A DNA stretch of 60,268 bases from Candidatus Paraburkholderia calva (GTDB lineage: Bacteria > Pseudomonadota > Gammaproteobacteria > Burkholderiales > Burkholderiaceae): assembly GCA_001184395.1 (NCBI GenBank), contig LFLF01000006.1, positions 1 to 60,268 of the forward strand, in the 5' to 3' direction. The position numbers and the translations under genes are program-made. Below are positions 1 to 9,171 of the stretch, piece by piece. Positions within the stretch are counted from its first letter, which is position 1. Each line of letters opens with the position of its first letter. The notes under the pieces were generated by a model, which ran no database searches, was not told where the DNA came from, and was given only the letters and a program-made list of their open reading frames with translations.

Positions 1-385
1 GTGGTCGGGGCTCGTTCTGTCGGGCAATCCGTACGACGGCCACACGCTGGCCGAGGCCTTGGAACAGGCCGCGATCCTGAGGATGTGCAGCCGGAGATTG
101 CCATCGTTGACCGCGACTACAAAGGCGTTGCGGTGCAGGCGTGATGATCTATCACCCGGGCTGCGGCGCGGTATCACACGCGGGTTGCGCGCAATGGTCC
201 GAAGGCGTAGTGCGATCGAGCCTACCATCGGGCACATGAAAGCGGATGGCAAGCTCGACCGGAACTGGCTAAAGGGTGCGCGCGGCGACGCAATTCACGC
301 GGTGCTGTGCCGTGCAGGCCACAATCTGCGCATGATCCTCCGGAAACTGCGGCTTTTTACGTCCTTGTTCTCGTCGCTTTGCTGA
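1..385 (+). mobile_element. IS5-type transposase, broken C-terminal fragment
   Basis: This is the end of an insertion-sequence transposase that enters the window already truncated. Pieces recognisable as an IS5-family DDE transposase lie in different frames: a stretch reading LSGNPYDGHTLAEAL, then PEIAIVDRDYKGVAVQ, then the hallmark C-terminal run IEPTIGHMKADGKLDRNW followed by HNLRMILRKLRLF. The frame switches at least twice and one path hits TGA TGA near 140, so no functional transposase can be made. The terminal inverted repeat was not resolved. The 287 bases that follow (386-672) are AT-richer and carry no recognisable gene. Confidence 0.8.
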
Positions 386-672
386 GTCGCCTGGTTGGGG
401 AGTTACTTGCGGCATGAGTGCCGGCGGCGCCTTAATAGGATTATTCAGGGCCGACTTATTAATGTGCGACGCAATATAACAATAACAAACCGCCTTTCGC
501 CCAATATTTCAGCTTTGTAAGTAATGGCGTGGCGCAGGCTAATATCTGGAGAAACCTTACTTTTTGTTACATCGCCCGGACGCGCTGCGTCGCGTGCACG
601 GCACAAACGAAAAACCACTCATAGATGGCGGGTGGCTTCGATTTCGACACAGCAGCAATCCGTAGCCAGAAC

Positions 673-990
673 TCAATGCCAACCTTCGTGATGGCCGTGA
701 TCGTGCCCGTAGTAGCCGCGGCCATGATGACGATAGTAGTCATCGCGGTCCCAGTAACGGCGGCCGTCCCAGTAACGGTCGCCATGCCAGCCAATCACGA
801 TGGCCGATGCCGGAGCGGCATACACGGGTGGAGGCGGCGGCGCATAGACCGGAACCGGCGCGACATACACAGGCGCGGACACCCCGATATTCACGCCCAC
901 GGACACGCCCGCCATGGCCGCGCCCGACATCGTGAGACCGCCGATCACGAGTGCGCCAGCTAGCATGGAAGCCTTCGATACCTTGTTCAT
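673..990 (-). CDS. PXPV-repeat exported small protein
   Basis: A 105-residue protein of unknown function. I chose the ATG at 988-990 because a good ribosome site (GAGGTAGG) sits just upstream and a signal peptide follows directly: a positive N-terminus (MNKVSKAS), a hydrophobic stretch and an AMA cleavage site near residue 27. Residues about 38-60 alternate Pro/Val/Tyr (APVYVAPVPVYAPPPPP), typical of the PXPV-repeat proteins common in Burkholderia. The C-terminal 40 residues are rich in Tyr, Arg, Asp and His (DRDDYYRHHGRGYYGHDHGHH), which might bind metal or wall material. It is probably periplasmic or surface exposed. It appears intact. Confidence 0.8.
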   Translation of the reverse strand: MNKVSKASMLAGALVIGGLTMSGAAMAGVSVGVNIGVSAPVYVAPVPVYAPPPPPVYAAPASAIVIGWHGDRYWDGRRYWDRDDYYRHHGRGYYGHDHGHHEGWH

Positions 991-1163
991 TTGAAGCCTA
1001 CCTCGTTGGTTTGTTTGTTCTGTGAGGCGACTATATCGAAGCTCGAGTAACGCATCTATTCCAGTTAGTAATGTCGCATTACCGCTGAAAAAATTACGGC
1101 GAATAAGAAAACGAACGGCGGCCATGGCGGCCGCCGTCTCTCATCGTCTGATCGATGCCGCGC

Positions 1164-2472
1164 TCAACTCGGCAGTTCCTGCCCTTTCGTTTTGGGTGCG
1201 AACGGAATCACCGCGAGGCCGATCAGGAACGCCACCGTCAGCGCGATGGGCACGCCGAGCGTCTTCATGTTGAGCACCATCGCGCCGATGCCGAAGTTCA
1301 CGATCGCGCCGAAGAAGCGCCCGACCGATGTGCAGAACGCGAATGCCGTCGCTCGCACACGGGTTTCGAACTGCTAGGGCAGCCACAGCGAGAACAGCGC
1401 GAAGTTGCCGCCGAAGAAGCCGAGCACGACCAGCAACGCGATGAACGGCACCAGCCCGTTCGACAGATAGAACGCCCAGCCGAACGCCAGCGCGATCGAC
1501 GCCGCCATGCCGACGAAATACACCGCGAGCGTCTTTCTGCGGCCGATGCGCTCGGCCATCGGCCGCAGCGCGAGACAGCTGACGATCGTACCGATGGACA
1601 ACAGCCCCGTCTCGATCGATGCCATGCGCGCCGCTTCCGCCTTGCCCATGCCCGCTTTCGTCGCGAGCTGACGGCCGACGGCTCATACACCGCACCCGCC
1701 CACAAGCCGATGATGGCCACCGTCAGCAGCACCGCCGCGACGATGGTCCGTTTGCGATACTGCGCGTTGAAGATCGCCTTCAGCAAGCTTTCATGTTTGA
1801 CCTGCGTGGTCGTGGTCGCGTCGGCACGCTTCCACTTGTCGGTTTCCTTCACGCGCATCAGCACCAGAATGGAGATGACGACCGGGAACAGGCCGACCAG
1901 GAACATCGCGCGCCAACCGAAGGCCGCGCCAATCGTGTAATTGAGCGCTACCGCCAGAAAGAAGCCCGCGTAGTAGCCGGTTTGCAGATAACCCGCGCCC
2001 ATCTTGCGCCGGTCCTCGGCGCCACGCCTCGGCGACATAGGTTCCCGCCAGCGCCGATTCCCCGCCGATACCCACGCCCGCGAAGAATCGATAGATGCCG
2101 AGTTCCCACACGGTATGCGCGGTCGCGGCGAGGCCGGTGAAGATCGCGAACGTGAAAATCGTCGCGGCGAGTACCTTCGTGCGTCCGAAGCGGTCGGCGA
2201 GTGGCCCCCAGATGAACGAAAGACGAAAGCCCCATCCCACCAGACACAGCGCGAACAGGATCGATCCCGCGAGACCGACGTTGGTCGGCGCGTCGCGGCA
2301 TAGCCGAAACGCGGCAGCAGTTCGGTGAGCGCGGGCGCGAGCACCAGCGCGAATCCATCCCGTCGAGCGTCCAGCCCGCCCACGCGCCCCAGAAGCCTAC
2401 TATCTGAGTGCGATTGAGCGGCGTCTTCTTCGGGCGTGCGGCGCTGATCTGACTATCTAGCGTGGTGGACAT
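1164..2472 (-). pseudogene. MFS transporter, multiply frameshifted (probable malonate/carboxylate carrier)
   Basis: This is the remains of a 12-helix major facilitator permease of the metabolite:H+ symporter type. The original start is the ATG at 2470-2472, preceded by AGGAGAG. The protein begins MSTTLDSQISAARPKK, then GFWGAWAGWTLDGMD. The MFS signature FIWGPLADRFGRTKVLAA lies in another frame near 2170, YLQTGYYAGFFLAVALNYTIG in a third near 1960, and the C-terminal helices near 1164-1650. At least five frame switches separate these blocks, and a stop cuts one near 1374. It stands divergently beside the GntR regulator and the mdc genes, so malonate or a related acid is the likely substrate. 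That assignment rests on context only. Confidence 0.85.
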
Positions 2473-2566
2473 GGCCAAGTCTCTCCTAAAGGATTCGAAC
2501 GACGCACCTGTTATTCGAATGTCGGTCTCTTGGGGAAAGCACCAGGATGCCGCGTGCGTTTTTATA

Positions 2567-2598
2567 TATAATATTTAAACATCGACTTGCGACAAGTC
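2567..2598 (+). promoter_or_regulatory. candidate promoter and GntR operator between MFS and regulator genes
   Basis: A consensus -10 box TATAAT lies at 2567-2572 in an AT-rich patch. A perfect palindrome with 6-base arms, GACTTG-CGA-CAAGTC, lies at 2584-2598, where transcription towards the regulator would begin. Its TTGT/ACAA-like core resembles operators of the FadR branch of GntR regulators. Position and symmetry suggest autoregulation and control of the mdc genes. No good -35 box was identified. With the regulator and structural genes broken, the site is probably a relic. Confidence 0.45.
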
Positions 2599-2615
2599 CG
2601 CACTTAAACCTAGCC

Positions 2616-3425
2616 ATGTAGACAGACATTACCCCCACCGGGGCATCGTCACTTGGTGTTTCCTTTCGCGATGCGCAGTTCGAGCCGCGCCAGAGCACGT
2701 CGCGCTTCATCGCGGATGCGCTGCCGTCGGTGATCGTCGAAGGCTCGCTGCTGCCGGGTAAGACGCTGGGTCAGGATGCGATCGCGAGTCAGTTTTGGGT
2801 CAGCGCCATTCCGGTGTGCGAAGCGTTTCGCCAGCTCGAGAGCGAAGGCTGGGTCACCATCGAGCCCAATCGCGGGGTGGCGGTGAGGCTGCAATCCGCC
2901 GATGAAGCACACGAGATCTACGAGATTCGCGCATCGCTCGAAAGTCTGGCGATCGGCATCGGCATCGCGCATCACACGCCCGAGACCCTAGCGAATGCGC
3001 AGCGGCTGCTCGAAGCCACGGAAAACGAGCCCGATCCCGCGCTTTACGTCGTGCGCAACGAGAAGTTCCTCCATATGAGTCTGTACGCGCCCGCCGACCG
3101 TCCTCGTTTGATGGAACTGATCGGCCAGATGCACCGGCGCGGCGAGCGGTATCTGCGTCTGAAGCTGGGTTTGCCGATTCACAAGGACGCTTCGGATGCC
3201 GAACATCGCGCGATTCTCGCCGTGTTCGTCGCACGTGACATCGAACAGGCGCAAACTCTGGTGGAGCATCATCTGCTCGCGACAGGCGAACTGGATTCAC
3301 CGCTTTCTCGCCGATGCACAGGCGCTCGCCGAAGCAACTCACGCCACGCCGCGCACGCGAAGACGCACGCGAAGAAGAAGCGCCGCGCATCGTCCCGCAC
3401 GACTCCCCGACAGGCCAAGCAATGA
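2616..3425 (+). pseudogene. GntR/FadR-family regulator of the malonate locus, broken
   Basis: This was a transcriptional regulator with an N-terminal winged helix (about 2730-2880; SQFWVSAIPVCEAFRQLESE is the recognition region) and a C-terminal FCD-type effector domain (EIYEIRASLESLAIGI through LVEHHLLATGEL). The natural ATG at 2616-2618 is followed at once by TAG (2619-2621), and the conserved frame resumes at ACA GAC ATT. Translation from the normal start is therefore impossible; internal GTG 2730 would remove the first helices. Near 3296 the frame slips, so the conserved end (HRFLADAQALAEA) is read in another frame. A Cys in the recognition helix where Arg is usual is another sign of decay. 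The final frame ends in an ATGA overlap with mdcA. Confidence 0.8.
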
Positions 3426-3615
3426 ACGACGTTTCCGCTGCAACCCGTTCCTGGAAAACCCGTGCGCAGGAGAAATCGCACCGTCTGAAGCTGATCGAGC
3501 CGTGGATGGACGGCCCGGTGCTCGACGCCGACCGCATCGTCGATGTGCTGAGCGCGCTGATCGTCACGTGCGATCGCGTGGCGCTCGAAGGCAACAATCA
3601 GAAGCAGGCGGACTT

Positions 3616-3641
3616 TCTGTCGCGCGCGTCTGTCGCGCGCG
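3616..3641. repeat. 13-bp perfect tandem duplication causing a frameshift in mdcA
   Basis: The unit TCTGTCGCGCGCG is present twice head to tail (3616-3628 and 3629-3641). Thirteen is not a multiple of three, so the duplication shifts the mdcA frame exactly where the conserved protein switches frames. Confidence 0.95.
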
Positions 3642-5064
3642 TTCGCGAAGCTCGACGCCGATCGCGTGCACGACATCCATCTGCTCATCTCCAGCATCAG
3701 CCGGCCGGAGCTTCTCGCGTTGTTCGAACAGGGCATCGCGCGCAAGGTGGACTTCGCGTTCGCCGGACCGCAGAGCCTGCGCGTCGCGCAACTGCTCAAA
3801 GACGGCATGCTGGAAATGGCGCGATCTGAATTGTACGCGCGCATGTTCATCGACCTGACGCCGCAGGTCGCGCTCGTCTGCGCGGTACAGGCGGACCGGC
3901 ACGGCAACCTCTACATCAGCGCGAATACCGAAGACACGCCGACCATCGTCGAGGCCACCGCGTTTCGACGGCATCGTGGTGGCGCAGGTCAACGAGATCA
4001 TCGACGAACTGCCGCGTGTCGATATTCCCGCCTCGTGGGTCGATGTCATCGTGCAAGCGGACCGGCCGTTCGCGGTGGAGCCGCTCTTTACACGCGATCC
4101 GCGTCATATTGGCGAGTTACAGATTCTGATGGCGATGGCGACCATCCGCGGCATCTACGACCGTTACGGCATCACGTCGCTCAATCACGGCATCGGCTTC
4201 GATACGGCCGCCATCGAACTGATGCTGCCGACCTACGGCGAATCGCTCGGGCTGAAGGGCAAGTTCTGCACACACTGGGCGCTCAATCCGCATCCGACGC
4301 TGATCCGGCCATCGAATCCAGCTGGGTCGAAGCGTGCATTGCTTCGGCAGCGAAGTCGGCATGGAGAACTACATCGCGGCGCGGGCGGATGTCCTCTTTA
4401 CCGGCCGCGACGGCAGCCTGCGCTCGAACTGCATGTTCTGTCAGCTCGCGGGGCAATACGGCGTCGATCTTTTCATCGGCTTGACCTTGCAGATGGACGC
4501 GGACGCCAACTCTTTCACCGTCACGCTCGGCCGGCTGGCGGGCTTCGGCGGCGCGCCGAACATGGGCCACGATCCGCGCGGATGGCGTCATTCGAGCGAG
4601 GTGTGGCTGAAGCCGCTCAAGAACGATGGCCCGAATCCCGAGATTGTGCGCGGCCACAAGCTGGTCGTGTAGACGGTCGAGACGTACAAGCAAGGCGGCA
4701 AGCTGACCATCGTCGATGTGTTCGACGCCATTGCCGTCGGCAAGAAGAGCGACATGCCGATCGCGCCCGTGATGATCTACGGCGACGACGTCACGCATGT
4801 CGTGACCCAAGAAGGCATCGCGTATCTGCATGCAGCGGAAGGGGTCGACGAGCGGCGCGCGGCATTGGCGGCGGTCGCGGGCGTGACGCCCATCGGCATG
4901 CGCGCCGATCCCGCGAAGACGGCCGAATTGCGACGCCGCGGCATCGTCGCGTATCCGGAAGATCTGGGTGTGCGGCGCGGCGAAGCAAAGCGTTCGCTGC
5001 TCGCGGCGCGCAGCATAGACGATCTGGTGGCGTGGTCGGGCGGCTTGTATGCCCCGCCCGCGCG

Positions 5065-5082
5065 CTTCAGAAGCTTCAGAAG
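5065..5082. repeat. 9-bp perfect tandem duplication at the mdcA 3' end
   Basis: The unit CTTCAGAAG occurs twice in a row (5065-5073 and 5074-5082). The length is a multiple of three, so it adds three codons near the C-terminus without shifting the frame. Confidence 0.95.
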
Positions 5083-5094
5083 CTGGTGAGCGCG

Positions 5095-5831
5095 ATGCGC
5101 CCCGCCCTTTCCCTCGCGTATCGCGATGTCGAGTCCGCATCGGCGTCGGCCATCGCCACCTGCGCGGTCGACGCGCTGATCGCCGAGGCGATGCTCACGC
5201 CCAAGCCCGCGCTGGTGGACCGGCGCGACAGCGGCGCGCATCGCGATCTCGATCTGGACACGATGCTGCGCTCCGCCTACGCGCTCGCGCCGACCTTTCT
5301 CGCGATCGCGCGCGCCGCCTCGGGTGCGCCGCCGTCGCAGGCACTGCGCGAACGGCTCGCGCGTATCGGCCGCGACGGCGAAGCCTCGATGATGCGCGCC
5401 ACCGGCGGCAGCAACGCGCATCGCAGCGCGATCTGGATCGTCGGCCGGTTGTGCGCGAGCGCGGCGAGCGCGCGGCATGACGATCGTTACGCACCGTCAT
5501 CGGCGCAGGCGAGCCACGGCACGAAAGCGAGCGAGCGCTATCGCGTGCCGGGTGCGCGCGGCGAAGCGCGCGACGGCTTTCCGTATACGTTGCGCATCGG
5601 CTTGCCCGCGCTCGACGATGCGCGTGCGGCCTGAACGAAGATGCCGTACGGCTCGACATGCTGGTCGCGATCATCGCGTCGCTGGACGATACGTGCCTGT
5701 TGCATCGCGGCGGTCTGCACACGTTGCGAACCTCGCAGGACGGGGCGCGCCGGGTCATCGCACACGGCGGCGGCGCGGCCGATTTGCTCGCCGCCCCGCT
5801 TTTTCTCGACAGCCTCAGGCGCTTGCCCTGA
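5095..5831 (+). pseudogene. mdcB: triphosphoribosyl-dephospho-CoA synthase, broken
   Basis: MdcB makes 2'-(5''-triphosphoribosyl)-3'-dephospho-CoA, the precursor of the prosthetic group carried by MdcC. The protein starts at ATG 5095 (MRPALSLAYRDVESASASA) and shows the family block LTPKPALVDRRDSGAHRDLDLDTM. The frame is open to about 5625, then stops at 5632-5634. The conserved C-terminus ([20 protein letters not shown], then [17 protein letters not shown]) continues in the next frame to TGA 5829-5831. One frameshift therefore removes about 65 residues. It lies six bases after mdcA. Confidence 0.9.
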
Positions 5832-5858
5832 GAGCATCGAATCGATCAAGGACCGCAT

Positions 5859-6152
5859 ATGGAAAACCTGCGATACGAATATCTTCCCAAGCGGACCGTC
5901 ACGCGCCGTGCGCATGTCGGCGTGGTCGGCTCGGGCGATCTCGAAGTGCTGCTCACGCCGTCACCCGACGCGCACGCGAAAGTGATCATCCGCACCAGCC
6001 TCGATGGCTACGAGCACGTATGGAAGAGCGTGCTCGACCCAACGCTACGACGGCGCGGTGAAACTCGAACTGAACGACTTCGGCGCGACACCCGGCGTCG
6101 TGATGCTGCGCCTGTCCGAAGCTGTCGAAGTCAGCGAAGGAGAATCCACATC
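5859..6152 (+). pseudogene. mdcC: malonate decarboxylase acyl carrier (delta) subunit, broken
   Basis: MdcC carries the malonyl/acetyl thioester on its prosthetic group. It starts at ATG 5859 (MENLRYEYLPKRTVTRRAHV) and shows VGVVGSGDLEVLL followed by HVWKSVLD. A frameshift near 6040 moves the end of the protein (VKLELNDFGATPGVVMLRLS) into another frame. In that frame the expected stop at 6151-6153 is TCA rather than TGA, so translation would run on to 6198. The same base lies in the mdcD start codon (see findings). The family length is about 100 residues, which fits the span. Confidence 0.88.
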
Positions 6153-6765
6153 AACGCGCACGACACCTTTCTCGCGCGGCACAGTTTCATTGAACTGACG
6201 GCGCGCGAACGTGCGCAGGCGCTGCTGGACGCCGACATGTTCCGCGAACTGATCGGCCTGTTCGACCGGCTCGAATCGCCGTGGCTGCCAATGCAGAACA
6301 TCGTCTGCCAGTCCGACGACGGCGCGGTGATCGCGTGCGGCACGCTCGATGGCAAGCCCGCCGTGATCGGGGCCATCGAACCGGCGTTTCAGGGCGCAGC
6401 ATCGGCGAAGTGTCGGGTGCGAAGATCGCCGCCGCGCTCGAAATGGCGCTGGGCGAATTCGAAGCGGGCCGCGCGATCCGTCCTGTCGTGCTCGTGCTGT
6501 TCGAAACCGGCGGCGGGCGCCTGCAGGAAGCCAATCTCGGGCTGGCGTTGATCGCGGAGATTCAGGCGGCCATCGCTGCACTCAGGCGTCATGTGCCGGT
6601 GGTCGACGTGATAGGGGCGGCATGGTCGGCTGCTTCGGCGGCATGTCGCTCGCGGCGGCGCTGTGCACCGAACTCGTGATGACGCGTCAGGCGCGCCTCG
6701 GCATGAACGGGCCGGAAGTGACGAGCAGGAAGCGGGCATCGAGGAACTGGACGCGGGCGATCGGC
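6150..6765 (+). pseudogene. mdcD: malonate decarboxylase beta subunit, broken
   Basis: MdcD and MdcE form the carboxyltransferase-like decarboxylase. The ribosome site AAGGAG is at 6137-6142, but the position expected for ATG reads ATC (6150-6152), followed by the normal N-terminus NAHDTFLARHSFIELTARER. Later blocks lie in changing frames: GTLDGKPAVIGAIEPAFQG (5859 frame), AKIAAALEMALGEFEAGR and VLVLFETGGGRLQEANLGLA (shift near 6404), GCFGGMSLAAALCTELVMT (shift near 6620), then QEAGIEELDAGDRR (shift near 6725). The junction with mdcE is unclear, and the C-terminus of mdcD seems shortened. Confidence 0.88.
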
Positions 6766-7521
6766 GGCGAGGAACGCGTTGCGGTCGGTCTCGCCAATGC
6801 GCTGAGCGCCTCCTCCAGCGACCCTCAAACCGGCCCGGGCCGCGCCAGCGACGGCGAACACGCGCGCTTCATCGCCGTCGTGCACGATGCACACAACCGC
6901 TTTCCACGGGCCACCGACAATGTCGTCGGACTCGAACAGGGCTGGCTGCTCGCGCGTGCGGTGCGCGAGGTGATCGATGCCGATCACGATGCGCCGAAGA
7001 AGCGCCCCATCGTCGCCGTCGTCGATGTGAAGAGCCAGGCGTACGGGCGGCGCGAGGAACTGCTCGGCATCCATCTGGCCTACGCCGCCGTCGATGCCTA
7101 CGCGAGCGCGCGGCTCGCGGGGCATCCGGTGATCGCGCTGATCGTCGGGCCGGCGATGTCGGGCGCGTATCTGGCGCACGGTTATCCGCACGGTTATTAG
7201 GCGAACCGCATCGTTGCGCTGGATGCGCCCGGCACCGCCGTCCAGGCGATGGGCAAGAAAGCGGCAGCGCGTGTCACGCGGCGCAGCGTCGAGAGTCTCG
7301 ACGTCCTCGGCAACTCCGTGCTGCCTATGTCGTACAAGATGAGCGCCTACGCGAAGCTCGGGCTGCTGCACGAACTGATCGACGGCGTGGATGCGGACGC
7401 GCCCTCTCCCGTCGATATCGAATGCGTGCGGGCATCGCTTGCCGCCGCCGATGCGAAGCGCACGCGCGCGGCGTCGATCGAAGTGCGCAGGCGCCGCATA
7501 CGCGAGCAATGGAACGCGTGA
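6766..7521 (+). pseudogene. mdcE: malonate decarboxylase gamma subunit, broken
   Basis: This is the partner of MdcD in the decarboxylase. The frame contains ARFIAVVHDAHNRFPRATDN, VVGLEQGWLLARAVREVIDA and VVDVKSQAYGRREELLGIHL, all expected of Burkholderia-type MdcE. At 7177-7200 an insertion repeats His-Gly-Tyr and the next codon is TAG (7198-7200), where CAG is expected before ANRIVALDAPG. The rest of the protein (MGKKAAARVTRRSVESLDVL, AKLGLLHELIDGVDADA) is in frame to TGA 7519-7521. The N-terminal start is not clear, and the 6766 boundary is approximate. The 3' end overlaps mdcG. Confidence 0.87.
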
Positions 7522-8062
7522 CGATGCCGCGCTGGCTCGCGCGCCGTTCGTGGTGGCGCGCCGCGCATGGAGCGTCCATTGCCGTCGGTATCCGCGGGGC
7601 GACGCGTGGCGAACGCTTCGGGGCGTGGATCGACCCCGTTCATATCGACGCCGTGTTCACACCCGAAGCACTGTGCGCGCGCGAGCCGGATACGGCGCGC
7701 GCAGACCTGCCGGCCTTCGCGCTGCTGCGCGCAGTGGCGCCGATCCTGTCCACGTCGCGCCTCGTCTGGGGACCGGCCGGCAGCGCAGGCTTCGAACTCG
7801 CGAGCGGCGTCGCGACGATCACGCTGGACAGCGATCTCGATCTGATCGTGCGCACGCCCGAACCGTTGCCGCCCGCCGACGCCGCCGCGCTCTTCGACAA
7901 ACTTTCACTAGCCGCGCACTAGCCGCGCGGAGGACCGGCACGCGCATCGACGTGCAGATCGAAACGCTCGAGGCCGCGTTTTCGCTCGCCGAATTCGCCC
8001 GCGCGAATCTGCGCGTGCTGCTGCGTCACGCGGACGGACCGCGCATCGCGGCCGATCCGTGA
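7509..8062 (+). pseudogene. mdcG: malonate decarboxylase holo-ACP synthase, broken
   Basis: MdcG attaches the phosphoribosyl-dephospho-CoA prosthetic group to MdcC by nucleotidyl transfer. Blocks seen: ALARAPFVVARRAWSVH in one frame, then IRGATRGERFGAWIDPVHID, AFALLRAVAPILSTSRLVWG and DSDLDLIVRTPEPLPPADAA in another (DSDLDL is the nucleotidyltransferase-like acidic motif). The end IDVQIETLEAAFSLAEF is again in the first frame. The second switch is caused by an 11-bp tandem duplication at 7906-7927, which also creates a TAG. The gene starts inside the end of mdcE and finishes at 8060-8062, overlapping mdcH by four bases. Confidence 0.88.
7906..7927. repeat. 11-bp perfect tandem duplication inside mdcG
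   Basis: The unit CACTAGCCGCG occurs at 7906-7916 and 7917-7927. It adds 11 bases, shifts the mdcG frame and generates an in-frame TAG at 7920-7922. Confidence 0.95.
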
Positions 8063-9008
8063 AGGACATCATGATCGCGTATCTGTTTCCCGGTCAAGGC
8101 ACGCAGACGCCGGGCTTTCTGCATCGGCTGGGCGGCGGCAAGCCGCACCCGGCAATCACGCGTACCCTGGCGGAGGCGTCCGATGTACTCGGCGTCGATA
8201 TCCTCCAGCTAGATTCCGCCGCCGCGCTGGCGTCCACGGTCGCGGTGCAGATCGCGCTGGTCGTGGCGGGCGTCACGGCGGCGCGCGCACTCGGGGACGA
8301 GAAGGCATCGAGCCGGAGGCCGTCCCGGGCCTGTCGGTCGGCGCATATGGCGCGGCGGTCGTGAGCGGCGTGATAGGCTTCGCGGATGCGCTCGCGCTCG
8401 TGCGCCTGCGCGCGAAGCTGATGGAAGATGCGTATCCGCGCAGCTTCGGCATGCTCGCGATTCTCGGCCTGAACGAGCGCGAAGTCGCGGAGGTCATCGC
8501 GGCGAGCGGCGCGGATGCGTGAATCGGCAATCTGAACGCGCCACGTCAGATGGTCGTGTCGGGCAGCGACGATGCCCTGCGCCGGGTGCGCGATATCGCG
8601 CTCGGACGCGGCGCGCGCAAGGCCGAGCGGCTCGACGTCAGCGTGCCCTCGCATTGCGTCCTGCTCGAAGACGCCGCCGCGCAATTGACGGACGCGGCAT
8701 CCCGCGTGCATTTCGATACGCCGCGCATCCCTTACGTGGGCAATCGCAGCGCGCGCGTGCTGCGTCGGGCCAATGTGGTGCGCGACGATCTCGCCACCAA
8801 CCTGCGACATCCGGTGCGCTGGCACGATTCGACCGTCGCGCTGAGCGAACTGGGCGCAACCGTGTTCGTCGAGATGCCGCCCGGCCAGACCCTCTCGCAA
8901 CTCGCCGCTGACGCATTGCCCGAAGTGTCCTCCTTTCCCGTGGATGCCTCGCCCATCGATGCGATTACAGCACGCGTGCGCAATGCGCGCCGCCACGCGG
9001 ACGATTGA
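8059..9008 (+). pseudogene. mdcH: malonyl-CoA:ACP transacylase of the malonate locus, broken
   Basis: MdcH loads malonyl groups onto the carrier subunit. The GTG start at 8059 overlaps the mdcG stop; the product begins MKDIMIAYLFPGQGTQTPGF, the usual acyltransferase N-terminus. A frameshift near 8305 separates this from the nucleophile region (EAVPGLSVGAYGAAVVSG, the GLSVG serine elbow). TGA at 8520-8522 interrupts that frame, after which IGNLNAPRQMVVSGSDDALR and the C-terminal half run to 9006-9008. It is the last gene of the mdc set; 163 bases without a gene follow. Confidence 0.9.
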
Positions 9009-9171
9009 TTCGCGTCCCGCGCGCCGCTGATTCAACGTTTCGCTAGCGTTTTGTCATCTGCTGTAAGCAAAATCGGGATTTTCGGCTGGCTTACAGGTCG
9101 ACTCGCATTGAGCATGGCGGTCCGTCCGCGATATTCGCGAGACGACAACGACGCTTCAAAGGCGAAACACC

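Larger units (their letters stand above)
3422..5089 (+). pseudogene. mdcA: malonate decarboxylase alpha subunit, broken
   Basis: MdcA is the acetyl-/malonyl-ACP transferase subunit (about 550 residues) of biotin-independent malonate decarboxylase. The N-terminus is recognisable (MNDVSAATRSWKTRAQEK), as are MDGPVLDADRIVDVLSALIV, LLISSISRPELLALFEQGIA and NHGIGFDTAAIELMLPTYGE. The frame breaks near 3628 (a 13-bp tandem duplication), near 3968 and near 4310-4335. TAG at 4670-4672 then interrupts the segment GHKLVV/TVETYKQGGKLT, probably a CAG-to-TAG change. The rest runs cleanly to LVAWSGGLYAPPARFRSFRSW, where a 9-bp in-frame duplication repeats Arg-Ser-Phe. No functional subunit can be made. Confidence 0.93.

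Noticed and set aside
1155-1940. Long plus-strand ORF of 261 codons opposite the MFS pseudogene
   Set aside because: It is an antisense shadow in GC-rich DNA: the composition is Arg/His-rich with no family similarity, while the minus strand carries clear MFS blocks.
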